From Planctomycetota bacterium (GTDB taxonomy: Bacteria > Planctomycetota > B15-G4), in assembly GCA_003644265.1 (NCBI GenBank), contig QNBX01000002.1, positions 1 to 64,000 of the forward strand: a stretch of 64,000 nt of DNA, given 5' to 3'. Position 1 is the first letter of the stretch. Each line of letters starts with the position of its first letter. Below, in pieces: positions 8,536-16,628 of the stretch. A program made the translations under genes and the position numbers. The notes under the pieces are model-generated. The model saw only the letters and a list, made by a program, of their open reading frames with translations, was not told the origin of the DNA and searched no databases.

Positions 8536-8871
8536 TCAGCTGAGCTCGAGCAGCGCCTCCACCGGGCGGCCCAGCACGGCGCGCCCGTCGACCCAGCCGA
8601 TGGGGCGCTGGAGCAGCGTGGGGTGCTCGGCCATGAGCGCCATGAGCTCGGTCTCGCTCTCGTCGCCGCTGAGGCCGACCTGCTTGGCGTCGCGGGCGCG
8701 CAGGAGTTCGGAGGGCTGGGCGTCGAGGTCGCGGAACAGGCGCTTCAGCTCAGCCAGGCTGAGGGGCTCCTGGGTGTACTCGCGGTAGCTGAACTCGACA
8801 CTCTCTGCCTTCAACAAGGCGACCGCCTTGGAGCAGGTGCCTCAGGTGCGCTTGCAGATCAGCGTGAGCAT
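8536..8871 (-). CDS. ArsC/Spx-family thiol oxidoreductase, probable selenoprotein (in-frame UGA = Sec10)
   Basis: Read from ATG 8871 the frame gives 111 codons with one in-frame TGA at codon 10: MLTLICKRT-U-GTCSKAVALL. The ArsC/YffB family starts with a catalytic Cys in a (C)xTC/CGTS motif at exactly this place, so the UGA sits where the redox Cys should be, with a resolving Cys13. The rest is a complete family member: ELLRARDAKQVGL (like LLRKxEPxYxELGL) and HPTLLQRPIGWVDGRAVLGRP (the conserved RPI...GRP block). GGAGG stands 9 nt before the ATG, and a hairpin suited to a bacterial SECIS element follows the UGA. Automatic callers would start at TTG 8817 and lose the active site. Function is a glutaredoxin- or thioredoxin-coupled reductase, arsenate reductase or Spx-like. 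No Sec machinery genes are in the window. Alternatives are a pseudogene or a base error. Confidence 0.78.
8815..8830 (-). promoter_or_regulatory. candidate bacterial SECIS hairpin
   Basis: In the mRNA, CAAGGC-GGUC-GCCUUG forms a perfect 6-bp stem with a GGUC loop. The loop begins 18 nt after the UGA, within the 16-37 nt window known for bacterial SECIS elements, and G occupies the first two loop positions as in SelB-binding loops. A lower UGC/GCA pairing can extend it across 8806-8835. Confidence 0.6.
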
Positions 8872-8998
8872 GGGCCGGGGCCTCCGTGGGTGAGCCGTCG
8901 CGCGGCGTGCGTCGGCGTGGAGCGTGCGAGCCGGGGCCGAGTACCGGGGCCGAGTACCGGGGCCGCAGGCTCGCCTCGCGGACGAGGGGCCACACAGC

Positions 8999-9637
8999 CT
9001 ACACGGCGGTCTGCTCGGCTCCTGCGTTCCAGCTTGCAGGCGTGGTGAAGTAGCTGAGCTGTTTGCGTCGGCAGGTGCCCCGCTCGGGGTCGTAGGTCAG
9101 GCAGCCGTCGTGCGGGCGGCTGTAGACGTGCAGCGTGACGGTGCTCTCGCCACGCCCGGCGGGCTCGGGGTTGCGCAGGGCGTGGATGCCGCGCTGCTGA
9201 TCCACCCAGACCACCTGGCCCGGCTCGCTCACCACGGCGTGACCGCTGCGTTCCAGCCGCACGCCGTACCCAACGCCGTCCTCGTCGATCTCCAGGTTGG
9301 TCAGCTCAGGCACGCGGCCGCCGCCCACGTGCGCCCAGGCGGTCTCCTCGAGGGCCCCGCGCAGCAGCCGCACCCAACCCAGCTGGCCGTTGTGGTTGTG
9401 CACCGGCGTGGCCTGCCCAGGCCGCCAACACAGGATCAGCACGTCGAACAGCTCGCAGCGGTGGATCAGATTGCGGGCGTAGGTGTCCTCGCGCCAGTGC
9501 ACGAAGGGCTCCAGGCTGGACTCATCCAGCGGCGTCTGGCTCAGCAGCTCGGCCACGGTCTCGATCCGGACCTGCTCCGGGCCGAGGGCCTGCATGCGTG
9601 CGACGAGGGTCTGGATCGGGACGGGGGCGCTGGACAT
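8999..9637 (-). CDS. cysteine dioxygenase family protein
   Basis: A 212-aa cupin. Cysteine dioxygenase oxidises cysteine to cysteine sulfinate with Fe(II) and O2. The three iron-binding His can be placed at 80 and 82 (TPVHNHNGQLGW) and 152 (QRGIHALRNPE). The outer-sphere His and Tyr are in TLHVYSRP (His170, Tyr172). The position of the mammalian cross-linking Cys is Gly, as in other bacterial enzymes, so no Cys-Tyr cofactor is expected. A Cys-containing tail (ERGTCRRKQLSYF) is also typical. ATG 9637 has GGAG 7 nt upstream. The neighbouring ArsC-family gene shares strand; a link through thiol metabolism is possible but not shown. Confidence 0.88.
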   Translation of the reverse strand: MSSAPVPIQTLVARMQALGPEQVRIETVAELLSQTPLDESSLEPFVHWREDTYARNLIHRCELFDVLILCWRPGQATPVHNHNGQLGWVRLLRGALEETAWAHVGGGRVPELTNLEIDEDGVGYGVRLERSGHAVVSEPGQVVWVDQQRGIHALRNPEPAGRGESTVTLHVYSRPHDGCLTYDPERGTCRRKQLSYFTTPASWNAGAEQTAV

Positions 9638-9839
9638 GACGGGACTCCGGGAATCTGACTGTCGCGTCACTATACCGTCAGGGCCGGGCCCTGGGTCCAG
9701 GCGCTGACGGTCCGCTGCTGTGCCCAGTCGCGACGGACTCGCGCTGCTGGGCACGACGGGCTCGCGCTGCTGGGCGCGGCGCTCGCACGGGGAGCCGGAG
9801 CAACGCGCCCGGGGGCGTAGGCGCCTCGGCGCGCCGCCG

Positions 9840-11006
9840 CTACGGCAGGAACTTGCCCGTGGCCTTGAGCTTGGCGGGCAGGTACTCGTCGATCACGTAG
9901 TTGAGACCCCACTTGGCCAGGGCCTGCTGCTCGGCGCGTTGCCCCATCTTGATCAGCTGCTTGAGGGCCTTGTTCCAGGGCTTGGACTGCTGGAAGAAGG
10001 GATCGTTCTTGAGGGCGTCCTTGGCGCGCTTCACGTCGACGTCGAGCAGCGGGTGGGTGGGCAGCTGGTAGTCGATGATGTCCTGGGGCGTCACGCCCAG
10101 GAAGCGCGCGCGCGGCACGCAGAAGAAGCGGTTGAGGTGCGCCGTGTTGCCCGAGCCCACCTTGAGCGTGCGGTAGATGTTGCTGATGCCGTAGGGGTCG
10201 CAGTCGACAAAGGCGTAGACCGGGATGTCCTTGTCCTCGGACAGGCGCCGGATGAAGCGCCGCGTGGCGCGGGTGGGCACGCCGCTCATGGACACGATGA
10301 TGCAGTTGGCCGTGTCCCAGAAGCCGTGCATCTGCAGGCGCTGGAACATGCCGCCGGTCTCGATGGCCAGCACGAACTTGGCCTTGGTCTCGAAGCCCAG
10401 GTGCTCGACCGAGTGCGGGATGCTGTAGGCGCCGCTGCCAAACTTGGTGCAGTCGATGCGCAGCTCGTCGCCGCTGACGGGGTCCCGGTCGATCACCACC
10501 AGGTTGCCCGCCACCGCGCCGCCGTGCTCCTCCGGGAAGAAGCGCAGCTGCTCGCGCGACACGCCGTGCAGCGCGAACATGGACTCGATGTCGTCCATGA
10601 CCGTGTCCGACTCGGTCTGCTCGTGGAAGCGCGCGTCGTTCCAGTTCTTGGAGACGTAGTACGCCTCCCGCTTGGTGGCAAACGTGTCTTCGGCGATCAT
10701 CTCCTTGGACACGTTCAGCATCTTGAGCGTCTGCGCGAAGCTCTTGACCGTGTTGACCGTGAGCGAGCGCACCTTGCGCGCCGCGCCGATCTCCAGGTAC
10801 CCCACCTTGGGGTCGTAGCTCACATTGGAGAGGGAGCGCACCGGGCTCTTCAGCTCGGGCGTCTCCTTGCGAAGGATGCGCTGGTAGATGTCCGAGGCCG
10901 TGTCCTGGATGCAGTCCAGCGTGCGCTGGTCGCTGGCGCCGGTGACGCTGATGCGCCGCGCCTTCTTGGACGGGGTCTGCTTGCTGCTCTGCTTGCGTGG
11001 CGTCAT
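9840..11006 (-). CDS. top6A: DNA topoisomerase VI subunit A (Spo11-like)
   Basis: A 388-aa catalytic subunit of a type IIB topoisomerase, which cuts both DNA strands and passes another duplex. The winged-helix catalytic Tyr lies in TKREAYYVSKNW (Tyr116/Tyr117). The Toprim domain shows the metal Glu216 in FVLAIETGGM and the DxD pair Asp268/Asp270 in FVDCDPYGISNIY. The N-terminus has a Lys/Arg-rich tail of ~20 residues. It follows the B subunit gene with a 10-bp gap, so the two form an operon. Topoisomerase VI is an archaeal and plant enzyme that is rare in bacteria. All key residues are kept, so it should be active. Confidence 0.95.
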   Translation of the reverse strand: MTPRKQSSKQTPSKKARRISVTGASDQRTLDCIQDTASDIYQRILRKETPELKSPVRSLSNVSYDPKVGYLEIGAARKVRSLTVNTVKSFAQTLKMLNVSKEMIAEDTFATKREAYYVSKNWNDARFHEQTESDTVMDDIESMFALHGVSREQLRFFPEEHGGAVAGNLVVIDRDPVSGDELRIDCTKFGSGAYSIPHSVEHLGFETKAKFVLAIETGGMFQRLQMHGFWDTANCIIVSMSGVPTRATRRFIRRLSEDKDIPVYAFVDCDPYGISNIYRTLKVGSGNTAHLNRFFCVPRARFLGVTPQDIIDYQLPTHPLLDVDVKRAKDALKNDPFFQQSKPWNKALKQLIKMGQRAEQQALAKWGLNYVIDEYLPAKLKATGKFLP

Positions 11007-11016
11007 GGGTGGGCTC

Positions 11017-12669
11017 TCAGATCTTCCGGCTGCGCTCGAGCGTGTCGCGCAGCTCGGCGACCACGCGGTCCGTCTGGCCCTCGTCCAACTCGAGGATGTC
11101 GCGCAGGGCCTCGCCGATGTGGGGCAGGTACCTGTCGATGTACTGGCGCTTCTTGAGCTCGTCCGCCACGCGCTTGCGGCGCTTGAGGTAGCGGCTCATC
11201 TGACGCCCGCACTCCTGCAGGCACAGGCGCAGCTCCTTCAGGATCTCGGGGTAGTTGGCCACCGCCTCCTTGGACTCGGAGGTGAACGGCACCCAGGCCG
11301 AGGCGATGTGCACCATGAAGATGACCGGGCCGACGGGGATGCTGCCGCGCGGTTGCTGCAGGCCATAGCCCTTCCAGTCGACGCTGGTGAGGGCCTTGGT
11401 GATGGCGCAGGCGCCGGGCTGGTACTGCAACGGCACCCGGTTGGCAAAGCGCATCACGCGCACGGGGTCGTCGGCGTGGAGCTGCCCGCCGAGGGCCACG
11501 CCCACCTCGATCTGGAACGGGTTGCCGCGATAGACCGACGGCGGGCGCGTGCGGCTCACGAAGAACTCGGCCTCGCCGATCTCCTTTTGCAGGCCCTTCT
11601 CGAGCAGCTCCTCGCCGATGGGCGAGAGGCAGTCGGTGGGCGGCGCCATGATCTTGACCTTCGCGATGGCCTTGTGCAGCGCCTCGGACGACTTGTGCTC
11701 CAGCGACTTGACGCGCGACTTGGGCTCGAGCTTGGCCACGCTGCAGATCTCGCGCGCGACCTTGGCCGACACGCGACTGAAGTCCTTCTGCAGGAACGCG
11801 CCGAGCTGCGTCGAGCCCGTGGTCTTCATCATCTTGATCAGCGTGCCGAGCTCGACGCCGTACGGGTGCGGCTTGATCTCGGCCGGCATCTTGGGTTGTT
11901 GCTTGGTGGCGCGCTCGTGCAGCAGGGGCTCGTCGCTGTCGGGCGAGTGGTACAGGATCGAGACGTGCGGGTTGGCCACCGCGGTCTGGGCGATGTACTC
12001 GTCCACGCTGCCGCGGCCCTTGCTGTAGCGCGCCTCGAGCTCGATGGAGACCTCGGTGCCGTGCTCGCGGTCCCACTCGAAGACCTGGTTCTTGGTGCGC
12101 ACCGGCTTGTTCTTGGCGGTGTCGATGCGCACGCCGACCTCATGGGCGTCGTGGCGCTTGCTGATGCGCGAACGGATGATGGTGGGCTTGCCCGTGGTCA
12201 TCTGTCCGTACATGCCGGCGGCGGAGATGCCGATGCCCTGCTGCCCGCGGCTCTGGCGCAGGCGATGGAACTTGCTGCCGTACAACAGCTGCGCGAAGAC
12301 CCTGTCGATCTGCTCGGGCAGGATGCCCGGCCCGTTGTCCGACACCGTGACCACGTAGCGGTCGTCCTGGTTCTTGACCTGCTTCACCAGCACGGTGATG
12401 TCGGGCAGGATGCCGGCCTCTTCGCAGGCGTCGAGCGCGTTGTCGACCGCCTCCTTGACCGTGGTGAGCAGGGCCTTGCGCTTGGAGTCGAAGCCCAGCA
12501 GGTGTCGGTTCTTGGCGAAGAACTCGCTGATGGAGATGGAGCGCTGCTTGTCGGCCGCCTCGTGGGCCGCGGTGCGCGCGCCGCTCCGTCGCGTGGTCTT
12601 GGACCTGGCGCTGGGCTTGGCAGGCGTGGCGGGTTCTCCCTCGAACAGCGAGTTCTGGCTGGTGGTCAC
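11017..12669 (-). CDS. top6B: DNA topoisomerase VI subunit B (GHKL ATPase)
   Basis: A 550-aa ATPase subunit that dimerises on ATP binding and drives strand passage with subunit A. After a ~45-residue basic linker the Bergerat fold begins: VKEAVDNALDACEEAG (catalytic Glu73, Mg-binding Asn77), DNGPGI (111-116), then the lid RGQQGIGISAAGMYGQ (141-156). The transducer domain follows; a switch-Lys region can be expected near KALTSVDWKGYGLQQ. The GTG start at 12669 gives a normal N-terminus. It is followed directly by the A subunit; B-then-A order is also seen in archaea. It probably supplements rather than replaces gyrase, which is not in the window. Confidence 0.95.
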   Translation of the reverse strand: MTTSQNSLFEGEPATPAKPSARSKTTRRSGARTAAHEAADKQRSISISEFFAKNRHLLGFDSKRKALLTTVKEAVDNALDACEEAGILPDITVLVKQVKNQDDRYVVTVSDNGPGILPEQIDRVFAQLLYGSKFHRLRQSRGQQGIGISAAGMYGQMTTGKPTIIRSRISKRHDAHEVGVRIDTAKNKPVRTKNQVFEWDREHGTEVSIELEARYSKGRGSVDEYIAQTAVANPHVSILYHSPDSDEPLLHERATKQQPKMPAEIKPHPYGVELGTLIKMMKTTGSTQLGAFLQKDFSRVSAKVAREICSVAKLEPKSRVKSLEHKSSEALHKAIAKVKIMAPPTDCLSPIGEELLEKGLQKEIGEAEFFVSRTRPPSVYRGNPFQIEVGVALGGQLHADDPVRVMRFANRVPLQYQPGACAITKALTSVDWKGYGLQQPRGSIPVGPVIFMVHIASAWVPFTSESKEAVANYPEILKELRLCLQECGRQMSRYLKRRKRVADELKKRQYIDRYLPHIGEALRDILELDEGQTDRVVAELRDTLERSRKI

Positions 12670-12733
12670 GGGCGATCTTCGATGGCGGTGGTCGGGGGCA
12701 ACGGGTCGAAGCTAAGCCACGCCCGTGGACGGT

Positions 12734-13537
12734 TCAAGCCGGGCGGGCCACACGCGCGGGGCGCAGCAGGCCGTGGTCGACCAGGCCCAGCTCGCCCGCC
12801 AGCCGGCCGAAGAGCGCCAGGCCCTGCCGCTCGCGCGCTCCCAGGGAGAAGCCGATGGCCTGTTCCAGGTAGCGGGCGCAGCGCTCCGGGTCCATGTCGT
12901 GGGCTCGGGCGAAGCTCCGCGCCAGCTCGCCGCGCCGCGAGAGCCCCCGCCGCCGGGCGGCCAGCAGCGCGCGCTCCAGGCCCTCCACGTCGGCGGGCCG
13001 GGCCTCCGGGCGCAGCAGCCAGGCGGCGTACACGAAGGGCAGCCCGGTGGCCTCCGACCAGACCGCGCCCAGGTCGATCACCCTGCGCCCGGCGGGGTCG
13101 CTGGACAGGGCCGGGTCGCCGATGCGCAGGACGGCGTCCACGTCGAGCTGGTCCACGGGCGTGTCCGGCGCGGCCTCCTCGAGCCGGCGCACGTCGGCCC
13201 CCAGGAAGCGCGCCAGGCAGACCTGGGCCATGGCGGAGGCGCTGCGGCTGCTGCGGTCCAGGGCCAGGCTGGTCACCGCGGCCGGCTGCGTGCGACAGAA
13301 CAGCAGGATCGACTGCACCGGTCCGTCGCTGGTGATGGCGGCCAGGTCCAGCCAGTCCAGGGGCGGGTCGCGGAACAGCTCCACCGACGACACCAGGGCG
13401 GCGTCCAGCTCGCCGCGGCGCAGGCGCCGTACCAGCCTGCTGGGGACCTCTCGCAGCAGCTCGATGCCGGGCTCATCGGCCAAGCCGTCCACCAGCGGCA
13501 GGGCGTTGAGGTAGGGGACCGTGCCGATGCGCGTCAT
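12734..13537 (-). CDS. mqnA: chorismate dehydratase MqnA (futalosine menaquinone pathway)
   Basis: A 267-aa member of the MqnA/MqnD periplasmic-binding-like enzyme family. MqnA removes water from chorismate to give 3-enolpyruvylbenzoate, the first committed step of the futalosine route to menaquinone. Family features: the N-terminal RIGTVPYLNALPLVDGL, the middle DAVLRIGDPALSS, and ARSFARAHDMDPE near the end. ATG 13537 starts the protein directly at the conserved strand. No other mqn gene is nearby, consistent with scattered mqn genes in many phyla. It implies menaquinone-based respiration. Confidence 0.9.
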   Translation of the reverse strand: MTRIGTVPYLNALPLVDGLADEPGIELLREVPSRLVRRLRRGELDAALVSSVELFRDPPLDWLDLAAITSDGPVQSILLFCRTQPAAVTSLALDRSSRSASAMAQVCLARFLGADVRRLEEAAPDTPVDQLDVDAVLRIGDPALSSDPAGRRVIDLGAVWSEATGLPFVYAAWLLRPEARPADVEGLERALLAARRRGLSRRGELARSFARAHDMDPERCARYLEQAIGFSLGARERQGLALFGRLAGELGLVDHGLLRPARVARPA

Positions 13538-13656
13538 GACCAGCGGAGCCTACCCGCGCGGCGCGCGGCGCGCGAGGCCGTGGCGCTGTACGGGCGGACC
13601 GCGTCAGCGCCGCGTGGGCATGGCCTGAGCGCGGCGCTCGCGCTGCCGCGCTGGCC

Positions 13657-15024
13657 TCAAGGTCCGGCGCTGGCGACGACATACGCGAACCACTGCTCGC
13701 TCAGGTCATCGACGTCGAGCCCGACGTTCTTCTTGAAGCGCGTGGGGCCCGACTTGCCCTCCCAGGCGTCGCGCAGGGTCTGGATGAAGGCCCGCCGCAG
13801 GCCGTCGTCGCCGCCATACAGCATGAACTGCACCAGCGTGTAGCACTGGGCGTACTTGAGCAGCTGGTCCTGGTGCCCCGACAGGTCGAGCTGCTCAAAC
13901 ACGATCACGCGCTCGAGCTTGTACGGCCGAGAGGCGCGGGCGTGCAGGCGGTAGAGCGAGCGATCGACGGCGGAGGGGTCGAAGCGCGCCGCACCCAGGG
14001 GGCCCGAGATGCCGCGGGACATGGCCTCCGCCAGCCCCGTGTCCGCCCACAGCGGCGCCCTGCCCTTGGCGTTGATGGCGCGTCGCGTGGTGTAGAACAG
14101 CAGCTGTCGCGTCAGCTCGTGGGCGATGCGGCGGCGCCACGGCGGACGCTCCACCAGCGCCCGGGCGATGCGGTCGAGGGGGTCAAAGTAGCTGTTGCGC
14201 CCGCTGCCCGGCTGGGGAAACGACTTCTCGTCCGCGTGCAGGTTCACCACCATGACCTCGTGGGGGTCCAGCAGCGTGAGATCGCGTCCAAACATGTCGT
14301 AGAAGGCGCGGTGCTGACGCTCAAGGTCGATGGCCACGTGCAGGGCCTGATCGAGGGACATGTTGGTGTTGAGCCGGAAGTGCGCGCTGTCGATGCGCAC
14401 GCGTTCCTTCCACGGGCGCTCTGCTTGCAACAGCTTGTCGAGCCGCTGACGCCGGTCGCCGAAGGAGAGCTCCCAGCGCTTCTTCTTCAGCACGGCGCCC
14501 GCGGCCGCGCCCGCGTCGCTGGAGAGGGGGTCGGACACCAGCGCCATGGCGGCCAGGATGCGCGCCTCCCCGGGCAGGCGGCCGTGCTCGGCGAAGCGCG
14601 CCAGCTCCAGCAGGCCCTCCACCGAGCGGCGGCCGGGAGGGCCGAGGTCATCGAGCCGGTCCAGCAGCTCGTCCAGATTGCGCACGCGGCTGTCCACGTG
14701 CTCCACGCTGACCCGGTCGATCCAGGTCTCCTTGGATTTGACCCGCAGCAGCAGGCGCGTCTCGTCCTCGAACGCCACCTGCCCCGTGAGCAGCGTGCCG
14801 TCCCTGAGGTGCAGCGTGTCGAAGGCAGCCTCCGCGCGGCGCTCGTCGTTGCCGAAGGCGGGGCGCGGTGCCGATGGGGGTGCGGGGGCGGGGGGCGTTG
14901 CTGGGGCGGGGGGCGGCGCGGCCGCGGGGGCGAGCCGGAGCGGCAGTGCGGGCACCCCGTCGGGCGCTGGGTCCGATGCGGATGGCAGCGCGGCGGCGAG
15001 CATCAACACGGTGAGCTTGAGCAT
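13657..15024 (-). CDS. secreted DUF1570/gluzincin-like protein with altered zinc motif
   Basis: A 455-aa exported protein: short signal peptide (MLKLTVLMLAAALPSAS), a long Pro/Ala-rich linker (about 25-60), a small strand-rich region (LHLRDGTLLTGQVAFEDE), then a peptidase-MA-like region. The expected HExxH zinc helix reads RRIAHELTRQLLFYT, keeping the first His and the Glu but with Arg where the second His should be. Other family features remain (YKLERVIVFEQLDL, LLKYAQCYTLVQFMLYGGD). It may therefore be an inactive peptidase homologue, or use another ligand. Similar proteins are common in planctomycetes. Function unknown. Confidence 0.7.
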   Translation of the reverse strand: MLKLTVLMLAAALPSASDPAPDGVPALPLRLAPAAAPPPAPATPPAPAPPSAPRPAFGNDERRAEAAFDTLHLRDGTLLTGQVAFEDETRLLLRVKSKETWIDRVSVEHVDSRVRNLDELLDRLDDLGPPGRRSVEGLLELARFAEHGRLPGEARILAAMALVSDPLSSDAGAAAGAVLKKKRWELSFGDRRQRLDKLLQAERPWKERVRIDSAHFRLNTNMSLDQALHVAIDLERQHRAFYDMFGRDLTLLDPHEVMVVNLHADEKSFPQPGSGRNSYFDPLDRIARALVERPPWRRRIAHELTRQLLFYTTRRAINAKGRAPLWADTGLAEAMSRGISGPLGAARFDPSAVDRSLYRLHARASRPYKLERVIVFEQLDLSGHQDQLLKYAQCYTLVQFMLYGGDDGLRRAFIQTLRDAWEGKSGPTRFKKNVGLDVDDLSEQWFAYVVASAGP

Positions 15025-15255
15025 GGAGCATTCCTCCGGGGGGCAGCCGGCCCCCCCCTAGTCTGGCGGTCTGGGGCGGGCAAGCGAAGTCCGAGGGCTG
15101 AAAGCGCGGGCTCTCGCCTGGCAATCATGCGTGAGACGCGGCGGCCCGGCCCCGGCCGACAGGCGCCCGCTGCTCGGATCCAGGCGCTGGCCCGGACCTG
15201 ATCGCGCCCTCCCGCTTTCGTATCCTGGTGGGGCGCATCCCCTTGGACACTCGCC

Positions 15256-15864
15256 ATGCAACGCGGCCTGCTCATCGCCGTCATGATCCTGCTGGGCCTC
15301 GGCCTGGTGACGACCTGTACCGGCTTCAGCTCCTATAACGGCCTGGTGGCCGGCCAGGAGGACATCAAGGCCAAGGCCGCCATCGTCGACGTGCAGTACA
15401 CGCGGCGGGCCGACCTGATCCCGCAACTGGTCGCCACCGTGAAGGGTGCGGCGGATTTTGAACAGACCACCCTGACCGAGCTGACCGAGGCGCGCGCGTC
15501 GGCTGGCCGGGCGCAGATGCCGGCGAACCTCACCTCCGACCCGGAGGCCATGCAGGCCTATTATGCCGCGCAGGCCAAGGTGGGCTCGGCCCTGACGCGC
15601 TTCTTCGCCGTGGCAGAGTCGTATCCTCAGCTCGGCGCCACCAACGCCTTCCGCGATCTGCAGAGTCAGATCGAAGGCACCGAGAACCGCATCGCCGTGG
15701 CGGGGCGCGACTTCATCGAGGCGGTGCAGGGCTTCAACACGCGGCGCCGCAAGTTCCCCGGCGTGGTGCTGGCGGGGTTGTTCGACATGGCCGAGGTGCC
15801 CCAGCCCGAGGCCGAGCCGGTCAAGCGCGAGCTGCCGGTGGTCGACTTCGGAGCTGACGGCTGA
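15256..15864 (+). CDS. lemA: LemA family membrane protein
   Basis: A 202-aa protein with one N-terminal membrane segment (LLIAVMILLGLGLVTT) followed by the LemA helical domain. Signatures are the SSYNGLVAGQEDIKAKAAIV start, VQYTRRADLIPQLVATVKG and the YPQLGATNAFRDLQSQIEGT motif. LemA proteins are of unclear function but often sit next to TPM-domain (YgcG-like) genes, as here. Its stop codon overlaps the probable CTG start of the next gene, so translation of the two is likely coupled. Confidence 0.93.
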   Translation: MQRGLLIAVMILLGLGLVTTCTGFSSYNGLVAGQEDIKAKAAIVDVQYTRRADLIPQLVATVKGAADFEQTTLTELTEARASAGRAQMPANLTSDPEAMQAYYAAQAKVGSALTRFFAVAESYPQLGATNAFRDLQSQIEGTENRIAVAGRDFIEAVQGFNTRRRKFPGVVLAGLFDMAEVPQPEAEPVKRELPVVDFGADG

Positions 15865-16628
15865 GCACCGGCGCACAGCTCGCCGCGCTGGTCCTGTGTC
15901 TGGGGCTCTGCTCGCCGGTGGTTGGGGCCCAGCAGGTGCCGCCGGCCAGCGGCTGGGTGGTCGATCAGGTCGGGCTGCTCGACGCGGGCACGCGCGCGCG
16001 GCTCACCGAGCGCTGCGAGAGCTTCCGCCAGGGCAGCGGCCACGAGGTGGCCCTGCTGATCATCCCCGAGCTGACGGACAAGAGCCTGGAGGGTTACGCC
16101 CTCGAGGTGGCCCGCGCCTGGGGCCTGGGCGGCGAGGACAAGCACGACGGCGCCCTGCTGCTGGTGGTCACCGAGAGCCGCAAGCTGCGCATCGAGGTGG
16201 GTCGCGGGCTGGAGGGCTCGCTCACCGACGCGTTCTCCAACCGCATCCTCGACGACGTGATCTCGCCTCGCTTCGCGGCGGGCGATTTTGCTGAGGGCCT
16301 GGAGGCCGGGTTGGCGGCCATGCACGCGGCCATCGGCGGCGACTACGCACCGCTCCAGCAAGCCACCCGACAGCGGCAGCGCCCGGGCTTCGGCGGACTC
16401 ACCATGCTGTTGATGCTGCTGCTGTTCGGCGGCATGGGGGGCATGCGCGGGCGTCGCGGCGGCATGTCGGGCCTGGGCTGGATGTTCCTGGGTAGCGCCC
16501 TGGGCGGCGGCCATCGCGGCGGCGGCTTCGGTGGCTTCGGTGGAGGGGGCGGCGGCGGCTTTGGCGGCTTTGGCGGCTTTGGCGGCGGGGGTGGTTTCTC
16601 CGGCGGTGGCTCCTCGGGAGGATGGTGA
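15861..16628 (+). CDS. TPM-domain (YgcG-like) secreted protein with Gly-rich tail; probable CTG start
   Basis: About 255 aa. The frame from CTG 15861 gives a clear signal peptide (LSTGAQLAALVLCLGLCSPV) before the TPM domain, whose first strand reads GWVVDQVGLLDAGTRARL. The only ATG/GTG alternative, GTG 15918, would remove the signal. GGAG lies 7 nt before the CTG, and CTG overlaps the lemA stop as CTGA. The TPM fold (about 30-180) shows GYALEVARAWGLGGEDKHDG and RKLRIEVGRGLEGSLTD. A hydrophobic segment and a long Gly/Phe tail ending GGSSGGW follow, as usual for the family. TPM proteins are linked to membrane-protein and photosystem repair and to envelope upkeep; the exact role here is unknown. 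Confidence 0.85.
   Translation: MSTGAQLAALVLCLGLCSPVVGAQQVPPASGWVVDQVGLLDAGTRARLTERCESFRQGSGHEVALLIIPELTDKSLEGYALEVARAWGLGGEDKHDGALLLVVTESRKLRIEVGRGLEGSLTDAFSNRILDDVISPRFAAGDFAEGLEAGLAAMHAAIGGDYAPLQQATRQRQRPGFGGLTMLLMLLLFGGMGGMRGRRGGMSGLGWMFLGSALGGGHRGGGFGGFGGGGGGGFGGFGGFGGGGGFSGGGSSGGW

Noticed and set aside
8536..8817. 93-codon start at TTG 8817 as the true ArsC-family start
   Set aside because: It drops the conserved first strand and both redox residues, whereas ATG 8871 has a good ribosome site.
10888..13335. 815-codon plus-strand open frame across top6B and mqnA
   Set aside because: Leu/Ala/Arg/His-rich shadow spanning two recognised genes and their gap.
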